From positions 186,001 through 250,000 of the forward strand of contig NW_026870492.1 of NCBI RefSeq assembly GCF_963576545.1: a DNA stretch of 64,000 nt, read 5' to 3'. The translations under genes were made by a program, and so were the position numbers. Positions within the stretch are counted from its first letter, which is position 1. Each line of letters begins with the position of its first letter. Shown in pieces: positions 1 through 10,233 of the stretch. The notes below the pieces were generated by a model. The model had not been told where the DNA came from. It searched no databases and saw only the letters and a program-made list of their open reading frames with translations. The stretch comes from Limanda limanda. Taxonomy: Eukaryota; Chordata; Actinopteri; Pleuronectiformes; Pleuronectidae.

Positions 1-310
1 AGTCGGAGAAGCTCAAGGATGGTACCGATCGATGCGCGCAACCCCATTTAGTGGGGGTAGAGCCTACTTGCAAGTCTCTCCGACCTTCACAAAAAAAGTT
101 ATTCAAGAATATCTCCTCAGATTTGGGGGAATTTCGTCGGTCGACCTCTTCCGAAGGTCGTACAAGCTCGGGGATGGTACCAATCGATCCGCAGGACCCA
201 AATTAGTCCATATGCAACCACTTTCCAAGTCTCTCCGACCTTCACAAAAAAAGTTATTCAAGAATATCTCTTTCTCCTATGTGCTTTCATCCCTAACCCT
301 AACCCTAACC
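1..310 (+). repeat. Left-edge L unit lacking its first 8 bp
   Basis: The window opens at unit position 9 (AGTCGGAGAAGC), so the array continues to the left. The unit is a long (A+B) type with head GCGCGCAACC. It carries the marker CCATATGC instead of CCAGATGC in the B part near 207-214. Its telomeric tract ends in AACCTTTCC rather than AACCCTTCC near 311. Both markers recur in later copies of the 1600 bp HOR, which places this unit in that family. Confidence 0.95.
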
Positions 311-453
311 TTTCCGAAAGTCGGAGAAGCTCAAGGATGGTACCGATCGATGCGCGCTACCCCATTTAGTGGGGGTAGAGCCTACTTGCAAGTCTCTCCG
401 ACCTTCACAAAAAAAGTTATTCAAGAATATCTCTTTCTCCTATGTGCTTTCAT

Positions 454-468
454 CCCTAACCCTAACCC
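454..468 (-). repeat. Two-copy telomeric tract (first of 22)
   Basis: (CCCTAA)2 plus CCC, giving only three G-triplets on the - strand. This one-repeat contraction makes the 157 bp S and 312 bp L variants. Starts in S157 units: 454, 4933, 6533, 8451, 10858, 12458, 14376, 19188, 19663, 25735, 31971, 34046, 35634, 37886, 38679, 53469. Starts in L312 units: 1410, 20456, 22366, 32772, 34847, 35159. Many are copies of one another, spread by HOR duplication, and not independent contractions. Confidence 0.92.
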
Positions 469-2703
469 TTCCGAAAGTCGGAGAAGCTCAAGGATGGTAC
501 CGATCGATGCGCGCTACCCCATTTAGTGGGGGTAGAGCCTACTTGCAAGTCTCTCCGACCTTCACAAAAAAAGTTATTCAAGAATATCTCTTTCTCCTAT
601 GTGCTTTCATCCCTAACCCTAACCCTAACCCTTCCGAAAGTCGGAGAAGCTCAAGGATGGTACTGATCGATGCGCGCAACCCCATTTAGTGGGGGTAGAG
701 CCTACTTGCAAGTCTCTCCGACCTTCACAAAAAAAGTTATTCAAGAATATCTCCTCAGATTTGGGGGAATTTCGTCGGTCGACCTCTTTCGAAGGTCGTA
801 CAAGCTCGGGGATGGTACCAATCGATCCGCAGGACCCAAATTAGTCCAGATGCAACCACTTTCCAAGTCTCTCCGACCTTCACAAAAAAAGTTATTCAAG
901 AATATCTCTTTCTCCTATGTGCTTTCATCCCTAACCCTAACCCTAACCCTTCCGAAAGTCGGAGAAGCTCAAGGATGGTACCGATCGATGCGCGCTACCC
1001 CATTTAGTGGGGGTAGAGCCTACTTGCAAGTCTCTCCGACCTTCACAAAAAAAGTTATTCAAGAATATCTCTTTCTCCTATGTGCTTTCATCCCTAACCC
1101 TAACCCTAACCCTTCCGAAAGTCGGAGAAGCTCAAGGATGGTACTGATCGATGCGCGCAACCCCATTTAGTGGGGGTAGAGCCTACTTGCAAGTCTCTCC
1201 GACCTTCACAAAAAAAGTTATTCAAGAATATCTCCTCAGATTTGGGGGAATTTCGTCGGTCGACCTCTTCCGAAGGTCGTACAAGCTCGGGGATGGTACC
1301 AATCGATCCGCAGGACCCAAATTAGTCCAGATGAAACCACTTTCCAAGTCTCTCCGACCTTCACAAAAAAAGTTATTCAAGAATATCTCTTTCTCCTGTG
1401 TGCTTTCATCCCTAACCCTAACCCTTCCGAAAGTCGGAGAAGCTCAAGGATGGTACTGATCGATGCGCGCAACCCCATTTAGTGGGGGTAGAGCCTACTT
1501 GCAAGTCTCTCCGACCTTCACAAAAAAAGTTATTCAAGAATATCTCCTCAGATTTGGGGGAATTTCGTCGGTCGACCTCTTCCGAAGGTCGTACAAGCTC
1601 GGGGATGGTACCAATCGATCCGCAGGACCCAAATTAGTCCAGATGCAACCACTTTCCAAGTCTCTCCGACCTTCACAAAAAAAGTTATTCAAGAATATCT
1701 CTTTCTCCTATGTGCTTTCATCCCTAACCCTAACCCTAACCCTTCCGAAAGTCGGAGAAGCTCAAGGATGGTACCGATCGATGCGCGCTACCCCATTTAG
1801 TGGGGGTAGAGCCTACTTGCAAGTCTCTCCGACCTTCACAAAAAAAGTTATTCAAGAATATCTCTTTCTCCTATGTGCTTTCATCCCTAACCCTAACCCT
1901 AACCCTTCCGAAAGTCGGAGAAGCTCAAGGATGGTACCGATCGATGCGCGCAACCCCATTTAGTGGGGGTAGAGCCTACTTGCAAGTCTCTCCGACCTTC
2001 ACAAAAAAAGTTATTCAAGAATATCTCCTCAGATTTGGGGGAATTTCGTCGGTCGACCTCTTTCGAAGGTCGTACAAGCTCGGGGATGGTACCAATCGAT
2101 CCGCAGGACCCAAATTAGTCCAGATGTAACCACTTTCCAAGTCTCTCCGACCTTCACAAAAAAAGTTATTCAAGAATATCTCTTTCTCCTATGTGCTTTC
2201 ATCCCTAACCCTAACCCTAACCCTTCCGAAAGTCGGAGAAGCTCAAGGATGGTACCGATCGATGCGCGCTACCCCATTTAGTGGGGGTAGAGCCTACTTG
2301 CAAGTCTCTCCGACCTTCACAAAAAAAGTTATTCAAGAATATCTCTTTCTCCTATGTGCTTTCATCCCTAACCCTAACCCTAACCCTTCCGAAAGTCGGA
2401 GAAGCTCAAGGATGGTACTGATCGATGCGCGCAACCCCATTTAGTGGGGGTAGAGCCTACTTGCAAGTCTCTCCGACCTTCACAAAAAAAGTTATTCAAG
2501 AATATCTCCTCAGATTTGGGGGAATTTCGTCGGTCGACCTCTTCCGAAGGTCGTAAAAGCTCGGGGATGGTACCAATCGATCCGCAGGACCCAAATTAGT
2601 CCAGATGAAACCACTTTCCAAGTCTCTCCGACCTTCACAAAAAAAGTTATTCAAGAATATCTCTTTCTCCTATGTGCTTTCATCCCTAACCCTAACCCTA
2701 ACC

Positions 2704-3020
2704 CTTCCGAAAGTCGGAGAAGCTCAAGGATGGTACCGATCGATGCGCGCAACCCCATTTAGTGGGGGTAGAGCCTACTTGCAAGTCTCTCCGACCTTCA
2801 CAAAAAAAGTTATTCAAGAATATCTCCTCAGATTTGGGGGAATTTCGTCGGTCGACCTCTTCCGAAGGTCGTACAAGCTCGGGGATGGTACCAATCGATC
2901 CGCAGGACCCAAATTAGTCCAGATGCAACCACTTTCCAAGTCTCTCCGACCTTCAAAAAAAAGTTATTCAAGAATATATCTTTCTCCTATGTGCTTTCAT
3001 CCCTAACCCTAACCCTAACC
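2704..3020 (+). repeat. Indel unit L317
   Basis: One base is missing in the second core (CTTCAAAAAAAAG near 2953), with ATATATC following. It is one of only three units with a length change outside the telomeric tract. The others are S162 (26067-26228) and L316 (30395-30710), also in or beside the A run. Replication slippage at the homopolymer, or sequencing error, would each explain it. Confidence 0.85.
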
Positions 3021-3183
3021 CTTCCGAAAGTCGGAGAAGCTCAAGGATGGTACCGATCGATGCGCGCTACCCCATTTAGTGGGGGTAGAGCCTACTTGCA
3101 AGTCTCTCCGACCTTCACAAAAAAAGTTATTCAAGAATATCTCTTTCTCCTATGTGCTTTCATCCCTAACCCTAACCCTAACC

Positions 3184-3501
3184 CTTCCGAAAGTCGGAGA
3201 AGCTCAAGGATGGTACTGATCGATGCGCGCAACCCCATTTAGTGGGGGTAGAGCCTACTTGCAAGTCTCTCCGACCTTCACAAAAAAAGTTATTCAAGAA
3301 TATCTCCTCAGATTTGGGGGAATTTCGTCGGTCGACCTCTTCCGAAGGTCGTACAAGCTCGGGGATGGTACCAATCGATCCGCAGGACCCAAATTAGTCC
3401 AGATGCAACCACTTTCCAAGTCTCTCCGACCTTCACAAAAAAAGTTATTCAAGAATATCTCTTTCTCCTATGTGCTTTCATCCCTAACCCTAACCCTAAC
3501 C
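3184..3501 (+). repeat. Exemplar long unit L (318 bp, A+B dimer)
   Basis: The first 123 bp equal the head and core of the short unit. A 155 bp monomer B follows (here 3307-3461), and then the telomeric tail (3462-3501). L is therefore a dimer of A and a diverged B, in which the A tail has moved to the end. 318 is divisible by 3, so reading frames pass through L runs unbroken. The window holds 117 L: six are 312 bp (two CCCTAA), one is 317 and one is 316. L heads mostly read GCGCGCAACC, often with GTACTGATC in place of GTACCGATC. Confidence 0.95.
3307..3461 (+). repeat. Exemplar monomer B (155 bp, telomere-less)
   Basis: The first 32 bp (starting CTCAGATTTGGGGG, ending near GGTCGACC) stand where monomer A has its 40 bp telomeric tail. 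The next 78 bp align without gaps to the A head. Counting by eye over the aligned 84 bp (those 78 plus the 6 bp CAAGTC) gives about 23 mismatches, or about 73% identity. The final 45 bp are identical to A. The A hairpin is destroyed (CCCAAATTAGTCCAGATG). B never occurs alone; all 117 copies are the second half of an L unit. Recurrent variants are CGATCTGCAGG (creates CTGCAG), ATGAAACC, ATGTAACC, CGTAAAAGC, CGTTGGTC and TTCATCGG, which mark subfamilies along the array. Confidence 0.93.
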
Positions 3502-4194
3502 CTTCCGAAAGTCGGAGAAGCTCAAGGATGGTACCGATCGATGCGCGCTACCCCATTTAGTGGGGGTAGAGCCTACTTGCAAGTCTCTCCGACCTTCACA
3601 AAAAAAGTTATTCAAGAATATCTCTTTCTCCTATGTGCTTTCATCCCTAACCCTAACCCTAACCCTTCCGAAAGTCGGAGAAGCTCAAGGATGGTACCGA
3701 TCGATGCGCGCAACCCCATTTAGTGGGGGTAGAGCCTACTTGCAAGTCTCTCCGACCTTCACAAAAAAAGTTATTCAAGAATATCTCCTCAGATTTGGGG
3801 GAATTTCGTCGGTCGACCTCTTCCGAAGGTCGTACAAGCTCGGGGATGGTACCAATCGATCCGCAGGACCCAAATTAGTCCAGATGCAACCACTTTCCAA
3901 GTCTCTCCGACCTTCACAAAAAAAGTTATTCAAGAATATGTCTTTCTCCTATGTGCTTTCATCCCTAACCCTAACCCTAACCCTTCCGAAAGTCGGAGAA
4001 GCTCAAGGATGGTACCGATCGATGCGCGCTACCCCATTTAGTGGGGGTAGAGCCTACTTGCAAGTCTCTCCGACCTTCACAAAAAAAGTTATTCAAGAAT
4101 ATCTCTTTCTCCTATGTGCTTTCATCCCTAACCCTAACCCTAACCCTTCCGAAAGTCGGAGAAGCTCAAGGATGGTACCGATCGATGCGCGCTA

Positions 4195-4209
4195 CCCCAT
4201 TTAGTGGGG
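4195..4209. other. Hairpin CCCCA-TTTAG-TGGGG in monomer A (exemplar)
   Basis: A five-base-pair GC-rich stem with a five-base loop lies at unit positions 50-64. It can be extended by the flanking TA ... TA if one extra G on the right arm is bulged. It is present in A monomers throughout the window. A few carry single changes: CCTATTT at about 4360, 5960, 10285 and 11885; CAAGCCC at about 39865; GTGGGGATAG at about 35232; ACCACATTT at about 60136. Monomer B has lost both arms. Whether the structure forms in the cell is not known from sequence. Confidence 0.75.
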
Positions 4210-4223
4210 GTAGAGCCTACTTG

Positions 4224-4268
4224 CAAGTCTCTCCGACCTTCACAAAAAAAGTTATTCAAGAATATCTC
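4224..4268 (+). repeat. 45 bp invariant core shared by A and B (exemplar)
   Basis: The element starts CAAGTCTCTCCGACC, continues through a seven-A run and GTTATTCAAG, and ends AATATCTC. It occurs once per S unit and twice per L unit, 399 times in the window. It is the same in A and B although the sequence before it differs by roughly a quarter. Changes are few: C to A before the A run (for example 9206, 13848, 15131, 21211), A-run length changes, AAATTT or AACGTT at the end of the run, and AAAATCCC near 45550 and 52152. TCTCCGACCTTC is an imperfect inverted repeat of GAAAGTCGGAGA in the unit head. Confidence 0.9.
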
Positions 4269-4288
4269 TTTCTCCTATGTGCTTTCAT

Positions 4289-4309
4289 CCCTAACCCTAA
4301 CCCTAACCC
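4289..4309 (-). repeat. Interstitial telomeric tract, three TTAGGG copies (exemplar)
   Basis: (CCCTAA)3 followed by CCC on the + strand, which is GGG(TTAGGG)3 on the - strand: four G-triplets in 21 nt, the minimal vertebrate-type telomeric G-quadruplex sequence. One tract ends every S and L unit, for 282 in all; 260 have three CCCTAA copies. In five units (tracts ending near 311, 4791, 6391, 10716 and 12316) the last CCC is CCT, so only three intact triplets remain. All tracts lie in the same orientation, as expected from amplification of an already tract-bearing unit. Confidence 0.95.
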
Positions 4310-7300
4310 TTCCGAAAGTCGGAGAAGCTCAAGGATGGTACCGATCGATGCGCGCTACCCTATTTAGTGGGGGTAGAGCCTACTTGCAAGTCTCTCCGAC
4401 CTTCACAAAAAAAGTTATTCAAGAATATCTCTTTCTCCTATGTGCTTTCATCCCTAACCCTAACCCTAACCCTTCCGAAAGTCGGAGAAGCTCAAGGATG
4501 GTACCGATCGATGCGCGCAACCCCATTTAGTGGGGGTAGAGCCTACTTGCAAGTCTCTCCGACCTTCACAAAAAAAGTTATTCAAGAATATCTCCTCAGA
4601 TTTGGGGGAATTTCGTCGGTCGACCTCTTCCGAAGGTCGTACAAGCTCGGGGATGGTACCAATCGATCCGCAGGACCCAAATTAGTCCATATGCAACCAC
4701 TTTCCAAGTCTCTCCGACCTTCACAAAAAAAGTTATTCAAGAATATCTCTTTCTCCTATGTGCTTTCATCCCTAACCCTAACCCTAACCTTTCCGAAAGT
4801 CGGAGAAGCTCAAGGATGGTACCGATCGATGCGCGCTACCCCATTTAGTGGGGGTAGAGCCTACTTGCAAGTCTCTCCGACCTTCACAAAAAAAGTTATT
4901 CAAGAATATCTCTTTCTCCTATGTGCTTTCATCCCTAACCCTAACCCTTCCGAAAGTCGGAGAAGCTCAAGGATGGTACCGATCGATGCGCGCTACCCCA
5001 TTTAGTGGGGGTAGAGCCTACTTGCAAGTCTCTCCGACCTTCACAAAAAAAGTTATTCAAGAATATCTCTTTCTCCTATGTGCTTTCATCCCTAACCCTA
5101 ACCCTAACCCTTCCGAAAGTCGGAGAAGCTCAAGGATGGTACTGATCGATGCGCGCAACCCCATTTAGTGGGGGTAGAGCCTACTTGCAAGTCTCTCCGA
5201 CCTTCACAAAAAAAGTTATTCAAGAATATCTCCTCAGATTTGGGGGAATTTCGTCGGTCGACCTCTTTCGAAGGTCGTACAAGCTCGGGGATGGTACCAA
5301 TCGATCCGCAGGACCCAAATTAGTCCAGATGCAACCACTTTCCAAGTCTCTCCGACCTTCACAAAAAAAGTTATTCAAGAATATCTCTTTCTCCTATGTG
5401 CTTTCATCCCTAACCCTAACCCTAACCCTTCCGAAAGTCGGAGAAGCTCAAGGATGGTACCGATCGATGCGCGCTACCCCATTTAGTGGGGGTAGAGCCT
5501 ACTTGCAAGTCTCTCCGACCTTCACAAAAAAAGTTATTCAAGAATATCTCTTTCTCCTATGTGCTTTCATCCCTAACCCTAACCCTAACCCTTCCGAAAG
5601 TCGGAGAAGCTCAAGGATGGTACTGATCGATGCGCGCAACCCCATTTAGTGGGGGTAGAGCCTACTTGCAAGTCTCTCCGACCTTTACAAAAAAAGTTAT
5701 TCAAGAATATCTCCTCAGATTTGGGGGAATTTCGTCGGTCGACCTCTTCCGAAGGTCGTACAAGCTCGGGGATGGTACCAATCGATCTGCAGGACCCAAA
5801 TTAGTCCAGATGAAACCACTTTCCAAGTCTCTCCGACCTTCACAAAAAAAGTTATTCAAGAATATCTCTTTCTCCTATGTGCTTTCATCCCTAACCCTAA
5901 CCCTAACCCTTCCGAAACTCGGAGAAGCTCAAGGATGGTACCGATCGATGCGCGCTACCCTATTTAGTGGGGGTAGAGCCTACTTGCAAGTCTCTCCGAC
6001 CTTCACAAAAAAAGTTATTCAAGAATATCTCTTTCTCCTATGTGCTTTCATCCCTAACCCTAACCCTAACCCTTCCGAAAGTCGGAGAAGCTCAAGGATG
6101 GTACCGATCGATGCGCGCAACCCCATTTAGTGGGGGTAGAGCCTACTTGCAAGTCTCTCCGACCTTCACAAAAAAAGTTATTCAAGAATATCTCCTCAGA
6201 TTTGGGGGAATTTCGTCGGTCGACCTCTTCCGAAGGTCGTACAAGCTCGGGGATGGTACCAATCGATCCGCAGGACCCAAATTAGTCCATATGCAACCAC
6301 TTTCCAAGTCTCTCCGACCTTCACAAAAAAAGTTATTCAAGAATATCTCTTTCTCCTATGTGCTTTCATCCCTAACCCTAACCCTAACCTTTCCGAAAGT
6401 CGGAGAAGCTCAAGGATGGTACCGATCGATGCGCGCTACCCCATTTAGTGGGGGTAGAGCCTACTTGCAAGTCTCTCCGACCTTCACAAAAAAAGTTATT
6501 CAAGAATATCTCTTTCTCCTATGTGCTTTCATCCCTAACCCTAACCCTTCCGAAAGTCGGAGAAGCTCAAGGATGGTACCGATCGATGCGCGCTACCCCA
6601 TTTAGTGGGGGTAGAGCCTACTTGCAAGTCTCTCCGACCTTCACAAAAAAAGTTATTCAAGAATATCTCTTTCTCCTATGTGCTTTCATCCCTAACCCTA
6701 ACCCTAACCCTTCCGAAAGTCGGAGAAGCTCAAGGATGGTACTGATCGATGCGCGCAACCCCATTTAGTGGGGGTAGAGCCTACTTGCAAGTCTCTCCGA
6801 CCTTCACAAAAAAAGTTATTCAAGAATATCTCCTCAGATTTGGGGGAATTTCGTCGGTCGACCTCTTTCGAAGGTCGTACAAGCTCGGGGATGGTACCAA
6901 TCGATCCGCAGGACCCAAATTAGTCCAGATGCAACCACTTTCCAAGTCTCTCCGACCTTCACAAAAAAAGTTATTCAAGAATATCTCTTTCTCCTATGTG
7001 CTTTCATCCCTAACCCTAACCCTAACCCTTCCGAAAGTCGGAGAAGCTCAAGGATGGTACCGATCGATGCGCGCTACCCCATTTAGTGGGGGTAGAGCCT
7101 ACTTGCAAGTCTCTCCGACCTTCACAAAAAAAGTTATTCAAGAATATCTCTTTCTCCTATGTGCTTTCATCCCTAACCCTAACCCTAACCCTTCCGAAAG
7201 TCGGAGAAGCTCAAGGATGGTACTGATCGATGCGCGCAACCCCATTTAGTGGGGGTAGAGCCTACTTGCAAGTCTCTCCGACCTTTACAAAAAAAGTTAT

Positions 7301-7508
7301 TCAAGAATATCTCCTCAGATTTGGGGGAATTTCGTCGGTCGACCTCTTCCGAAGGTCGTACAAGCTCGGGGATGGTACCAATCGATCTGCAGGACCCAAA
7401 TTAGTCCAGATGAAACCACTTTCCAAGTCTCTCCGACCTTCACAAAAAAAGTTATTCAAGAATATCTCTTTCTCCTATGTGCTTTCATCCCTAACCCTAA
7501 CCCTAACC
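4309..7508 (+). repeat. 1600 bp HOR, two tandem copies
   Basis: Each copy is S L S157 S L S L (163+318+157+163+318+163+318). Copies are 4309-5908 and 5909-7508. Shared markers are CCTATTTAG in the first S, CCATATGC and a CCTTT tract ending in the first L, CTTTCGAAGG in the second L, and CTTTACAAAA with ATGAAACC in the third L. The second S of the first copy and its surroundings are indistinguishable by eye from the second copy apart from scattered single bases. Confidence 0.88.
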
Positions 7509-7826
7509 CTTCCGAAAGTCGGAGAAGCTCAAGGATGGTACTGATCGATGCGCGCAACCCCATTTAGTGGGGGTAGAGCCTACTTGCAAGTCTCTCCGAC
7601 CTTCACAAAAAAAGTTATTCAAGAATATCTCCTCAGATTTGGGGGAATTTCGTCGGTCGACCTCTTTCGAAGGTCGTACAAGCTCGGGGATAGTACCAAT
7701 CGATCCGCAGGACCCAAATTAGTCCAGATGCAACCACTTTCCAAGTCTCTCCGACCTTCACAAAAAAAGTTATTCAAGAATATCTCTTTCTCCTATGTGC
7801 TTTCATCCCTAACCCTAACCCTAACC

Positions 7827-9426
7827 CTTCCGAAAGTCGGAGAAGCTCAAGGATGGTACCGATCGATGCGCGCTACCCCATTTAGTGGGGGTAGAGCCTA
7901 CTTGCAAGTCTCTCCGACCTTCACAAAAAAAGTTATTCAAGAATATCTCTTTCTCCTATGTGCTTTCATCCCTAACCCTAACCCTAACCCTTCCGAAAGT
8001 CGGAGAAGCTCAAGGATGGTACCGATCGATGCGCGCAACCCCATTTAGTGGGGGTAGAGCCTACTTGCAAGTCTCTCCGACCTTCACAAAAAAAGTTATT
8101 CAAGAATATCTCCTCAGATTTGGGGGAATTTCGTCGGTCGACCTCTTCCGAAGGTCGTACAAGCTCGGGGATGGTACCAATCGATCTGCAGGACCCAAAT
8201 TAGTCCAGATGCAACCACTTTCCAAGTCTCTCCGACCTTCACAAAAAAAGTTATTCAAGAATATCTCTTTCTCCTATGTGCTTTCATCCCTAACCCTAAC
8301 CCTAACCCTTCCGAAAGTCGGAGAAGCTCAAGGATGGTACCGATCGATGCGCGCTACCCCATTTAGTGGGGGTAGAGCCTACTTGCAAGTCTCTCCGACC
8401 TTCACAAAAAAAGTTATTCAAGAATATCTCTTTCTCCTATGTGCTTTCATCCCTAACCCTAACCCTTCCGAAAGTCGGAGAAGCTCAAGGATGGTACCGA
8501 TCGATGCGCGCTACCCCATTTAGTGGGGGTAGAGCCTACTTGCAAGTCTCTCCGACCTTCACAAAAAAAGTTATTCAAGAATATCTCTTTCTCCTATGTG
8601 CTTTCATCCCTAACCCTAACCCTAACCCTTCCGAAAGTCGGAGAAGCTCAAGGATGGTACTGATCGATGCGCGCAACCCCATTTAGTGGGGGTAGAGCCT
8701 ACTTGCAAGTCTCTCCGACCTTCACAAAAAAAGTTATTCAAGAATATCTCCTCAGATTTGGGGGAATTTCGTCGGTCGACCTCTTTCGAAGGTCGTACAA
8801 GCTCGGGGATGGTACCAATCGATCCGCAGGACCCAAATTAGTCCAGATGTAACCACTTTCCAAGTCTCTCCGACCTTCACAAAAAAAGTTATTCAAGAAT
8901 ATCTCTTTCTCCTATGTGCTTTCATCCCTAACCCTAACCCTAACCCTTCCGAAAGTCGGAGAAGCTCAAGGATGGTACCGATCGATGCGCGCTACCCCAT
9001 TTAGTGGGGGTAGAGCCTACTTGCAAGTCTCTCCGACCTTCACAAAAAAAGTTATTCAAGAATATCTCTTTCTCCTATGTGCTTTCATCCCTAACCCTAA
9101 CCCTAACCCTTCCGAAAGTCGGAGAAGCTCAAGGATGGTACTGATCGATGCGCGCAACCCCATTTAGTGGGGGTAGAGCCTACTTGCAAGTCTCTCCGAC
9201 CTTCAAAAAAAAAGTTATTCAAGAATATCTCCTCAGATTTGGGGGAATTTCGTCGGTCGACCTCTTCCGAAGGTCGTAAAAGCTCGGGGATGGTACCAAT
9301 CGATCCGCAGGACCCAAATTAGTCCAGATGAAACCACTTTCCAAGTCTCTCCGACCTTCACAAAAAAAGTTATTCAAGAATATCTCTTTCTCCTATGTGC
9401 TTTCATCCCTAACCCTAACCCTAACC
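7827..9426 (+). repeat. 1600 bp HOR, diverged third copy
   Basis: It has the same unit order, after one extra L (7509-7826, marker GGGGATAGTACC). The first L has CGATCTGCAGG and CCAGATGC instead of CCATATGC; the second L has ATGTAACC; the third has CGTAAAAGC and CTTCAAAAAAAAAG. It is an older or recombined member of the 1600 bp family. Confidence 0.82.
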
Positions 9427-10233
9427 CTTCCGAAAGTCGGAGAAGCTCAAGGATGGTACCGATCGATGCGCGCTACCCCATTTAGTGGGGGTAGAGCCTA
9501 CTTGCAAGTCTCTCCGACCTTCACAAAAAAAGTTATTCAAGAATATCTCTTTCTCCTATGTGCTTTCATCCCTAACCCTAACCCTAACCCTTCCGAAAGT
9601 CGGAGAAGCTCAAGGATGGTACTGATCGATGCGCGCAACCCCATTTAGTGGGGGTAGAGCCTACTTGCAAGTCTCTCCGACCTTTACAAAAAAAGTTATT
9701 CAAGAATATCTCCTCAGATTTGGGGGAATTTCGTCGGTCGACCTCTTCCGAAGGTCGTACAAGCTCGGGGATGGTACCAATCGATCTGCAGGACCCAAAT
9801 TAGTCCAGATGAAACCACTTTCCAAGTCTCTCCGACCTTCACAAAAAAAGTTATTCAAGAATATGTCTTTCTCCTATGTGCTTTCATCCCTAACCCTAAC
9901 CCTAACCCTTCCGAAAGTCGGAGAAGCTCAAGGATGGTACCGATCGATGCGCGCTACCCCATTTAGTGGGGGTAGAGCCTACTTGCAAGTCTCTCCGACC
10001 TTCACAAAAAAAGTTATTCAAGAATATCTCTTTCTCCTATGTGCTTTCATCCCTAACCCTAACCCTAACCCTTCCGAAAGTCGGAGAAGCTCAAGGATGG
10101 TACCGATCGATGCGCGCTACCCCATTTAGTGGGGGTAGAGCCTACTTGCAAGTCTCTCCGACCTTCACAAAAAAAGTTATTCAAGAATATCTCTTTCTCC
10201 TATGTGCTTTCATCCCTAACCCTAACCCTAACC

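Larger units (their letters stand above)
1..1423 (+). repeat. Partial copy of the 1600 bp HOR (L S157 S L S L312)
   Basis: The unit order and markers match 4472-5908 at an offset of 4479 bp. Shared markers include CCATATGC, the CCTTT tract ending, the two-copy tract and CTTTCGAAGG in the second L. Differences are the shortened telomeric tract in the last L (312 instead of 318) and CTCCTGTG near 1394. It is therefore a related copy and not an exact one. Confidence 0.85.
1424..3982 (+). repeat. Transitional block: L S L S L L S L S L
   Basis: Mostly alternating L and S (481 bp steps). The L at 1905-2222 has ATGTAACC, and the L at 2386-2703 has CGTAAAAGC and ATGAAACC; this pair recurs at 8628, 14553 and 16477. 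The L at 2704-3020 is 317 bp, with one base lost near the A run of its B core and AATATATC after it. The last L carries AATATGTC near 3938, also seen near 9863, which marks the left edge of the 5925 bp duplication. Confidence 0.85.
4146..4308 (+). repeat. Exemplar short unit S (163 bp, monomer A)
   Basis: This is a typical short unit. Unit positions 1-78 form the head, starting CTTCCGAAAG, with GGTACCGATCGATGCGCGC in the middle and the hairpin CCCCA-TTTAG-TGGGG at 50-64. Positions 79-123 are the 45 bp core shared with monomer B, including a run of seven A. Positions 124-163 are the tail: 20 bp of TC-rich sequence starting TTTCTCC, then three CCCTAA and CC. The next unit's first C completes a fourth CCC. 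There are 165 short units in the window, 16 of them 157 bp (two CCCTAA) and one 162 bp. S heads almost always read GCGCGCTACC. Confidence 0.96.
3983..9907 (+). repeat. 5925 bp HOR, copy 1
   Basis: Order: S S, [S L S157 S L S L], [S L S157 S L S L], L, [S L S157 S L S L], S L. The unit order and almost all markers from about 3.9 to 9.5 kb reappear 5925 bp to the right. Copy-specific differences include GAAACTCGG near 5916 (GAAAGTCGG in copy 2) and CTTCAC near 7921 (CTTCAA in copy 2). The last two units are S L here and L S in copy 2, so homology breaks just after about 9.5 kb. Confidence 0.88.

Noticed and set aside
3307..3461. Insertion of a transposable element as the origin of L
   Set aside because: The extra 155 bp aligns to monomer A along most of its length with no target-site duplication or terminal repeats, so it is a diverged monomer.
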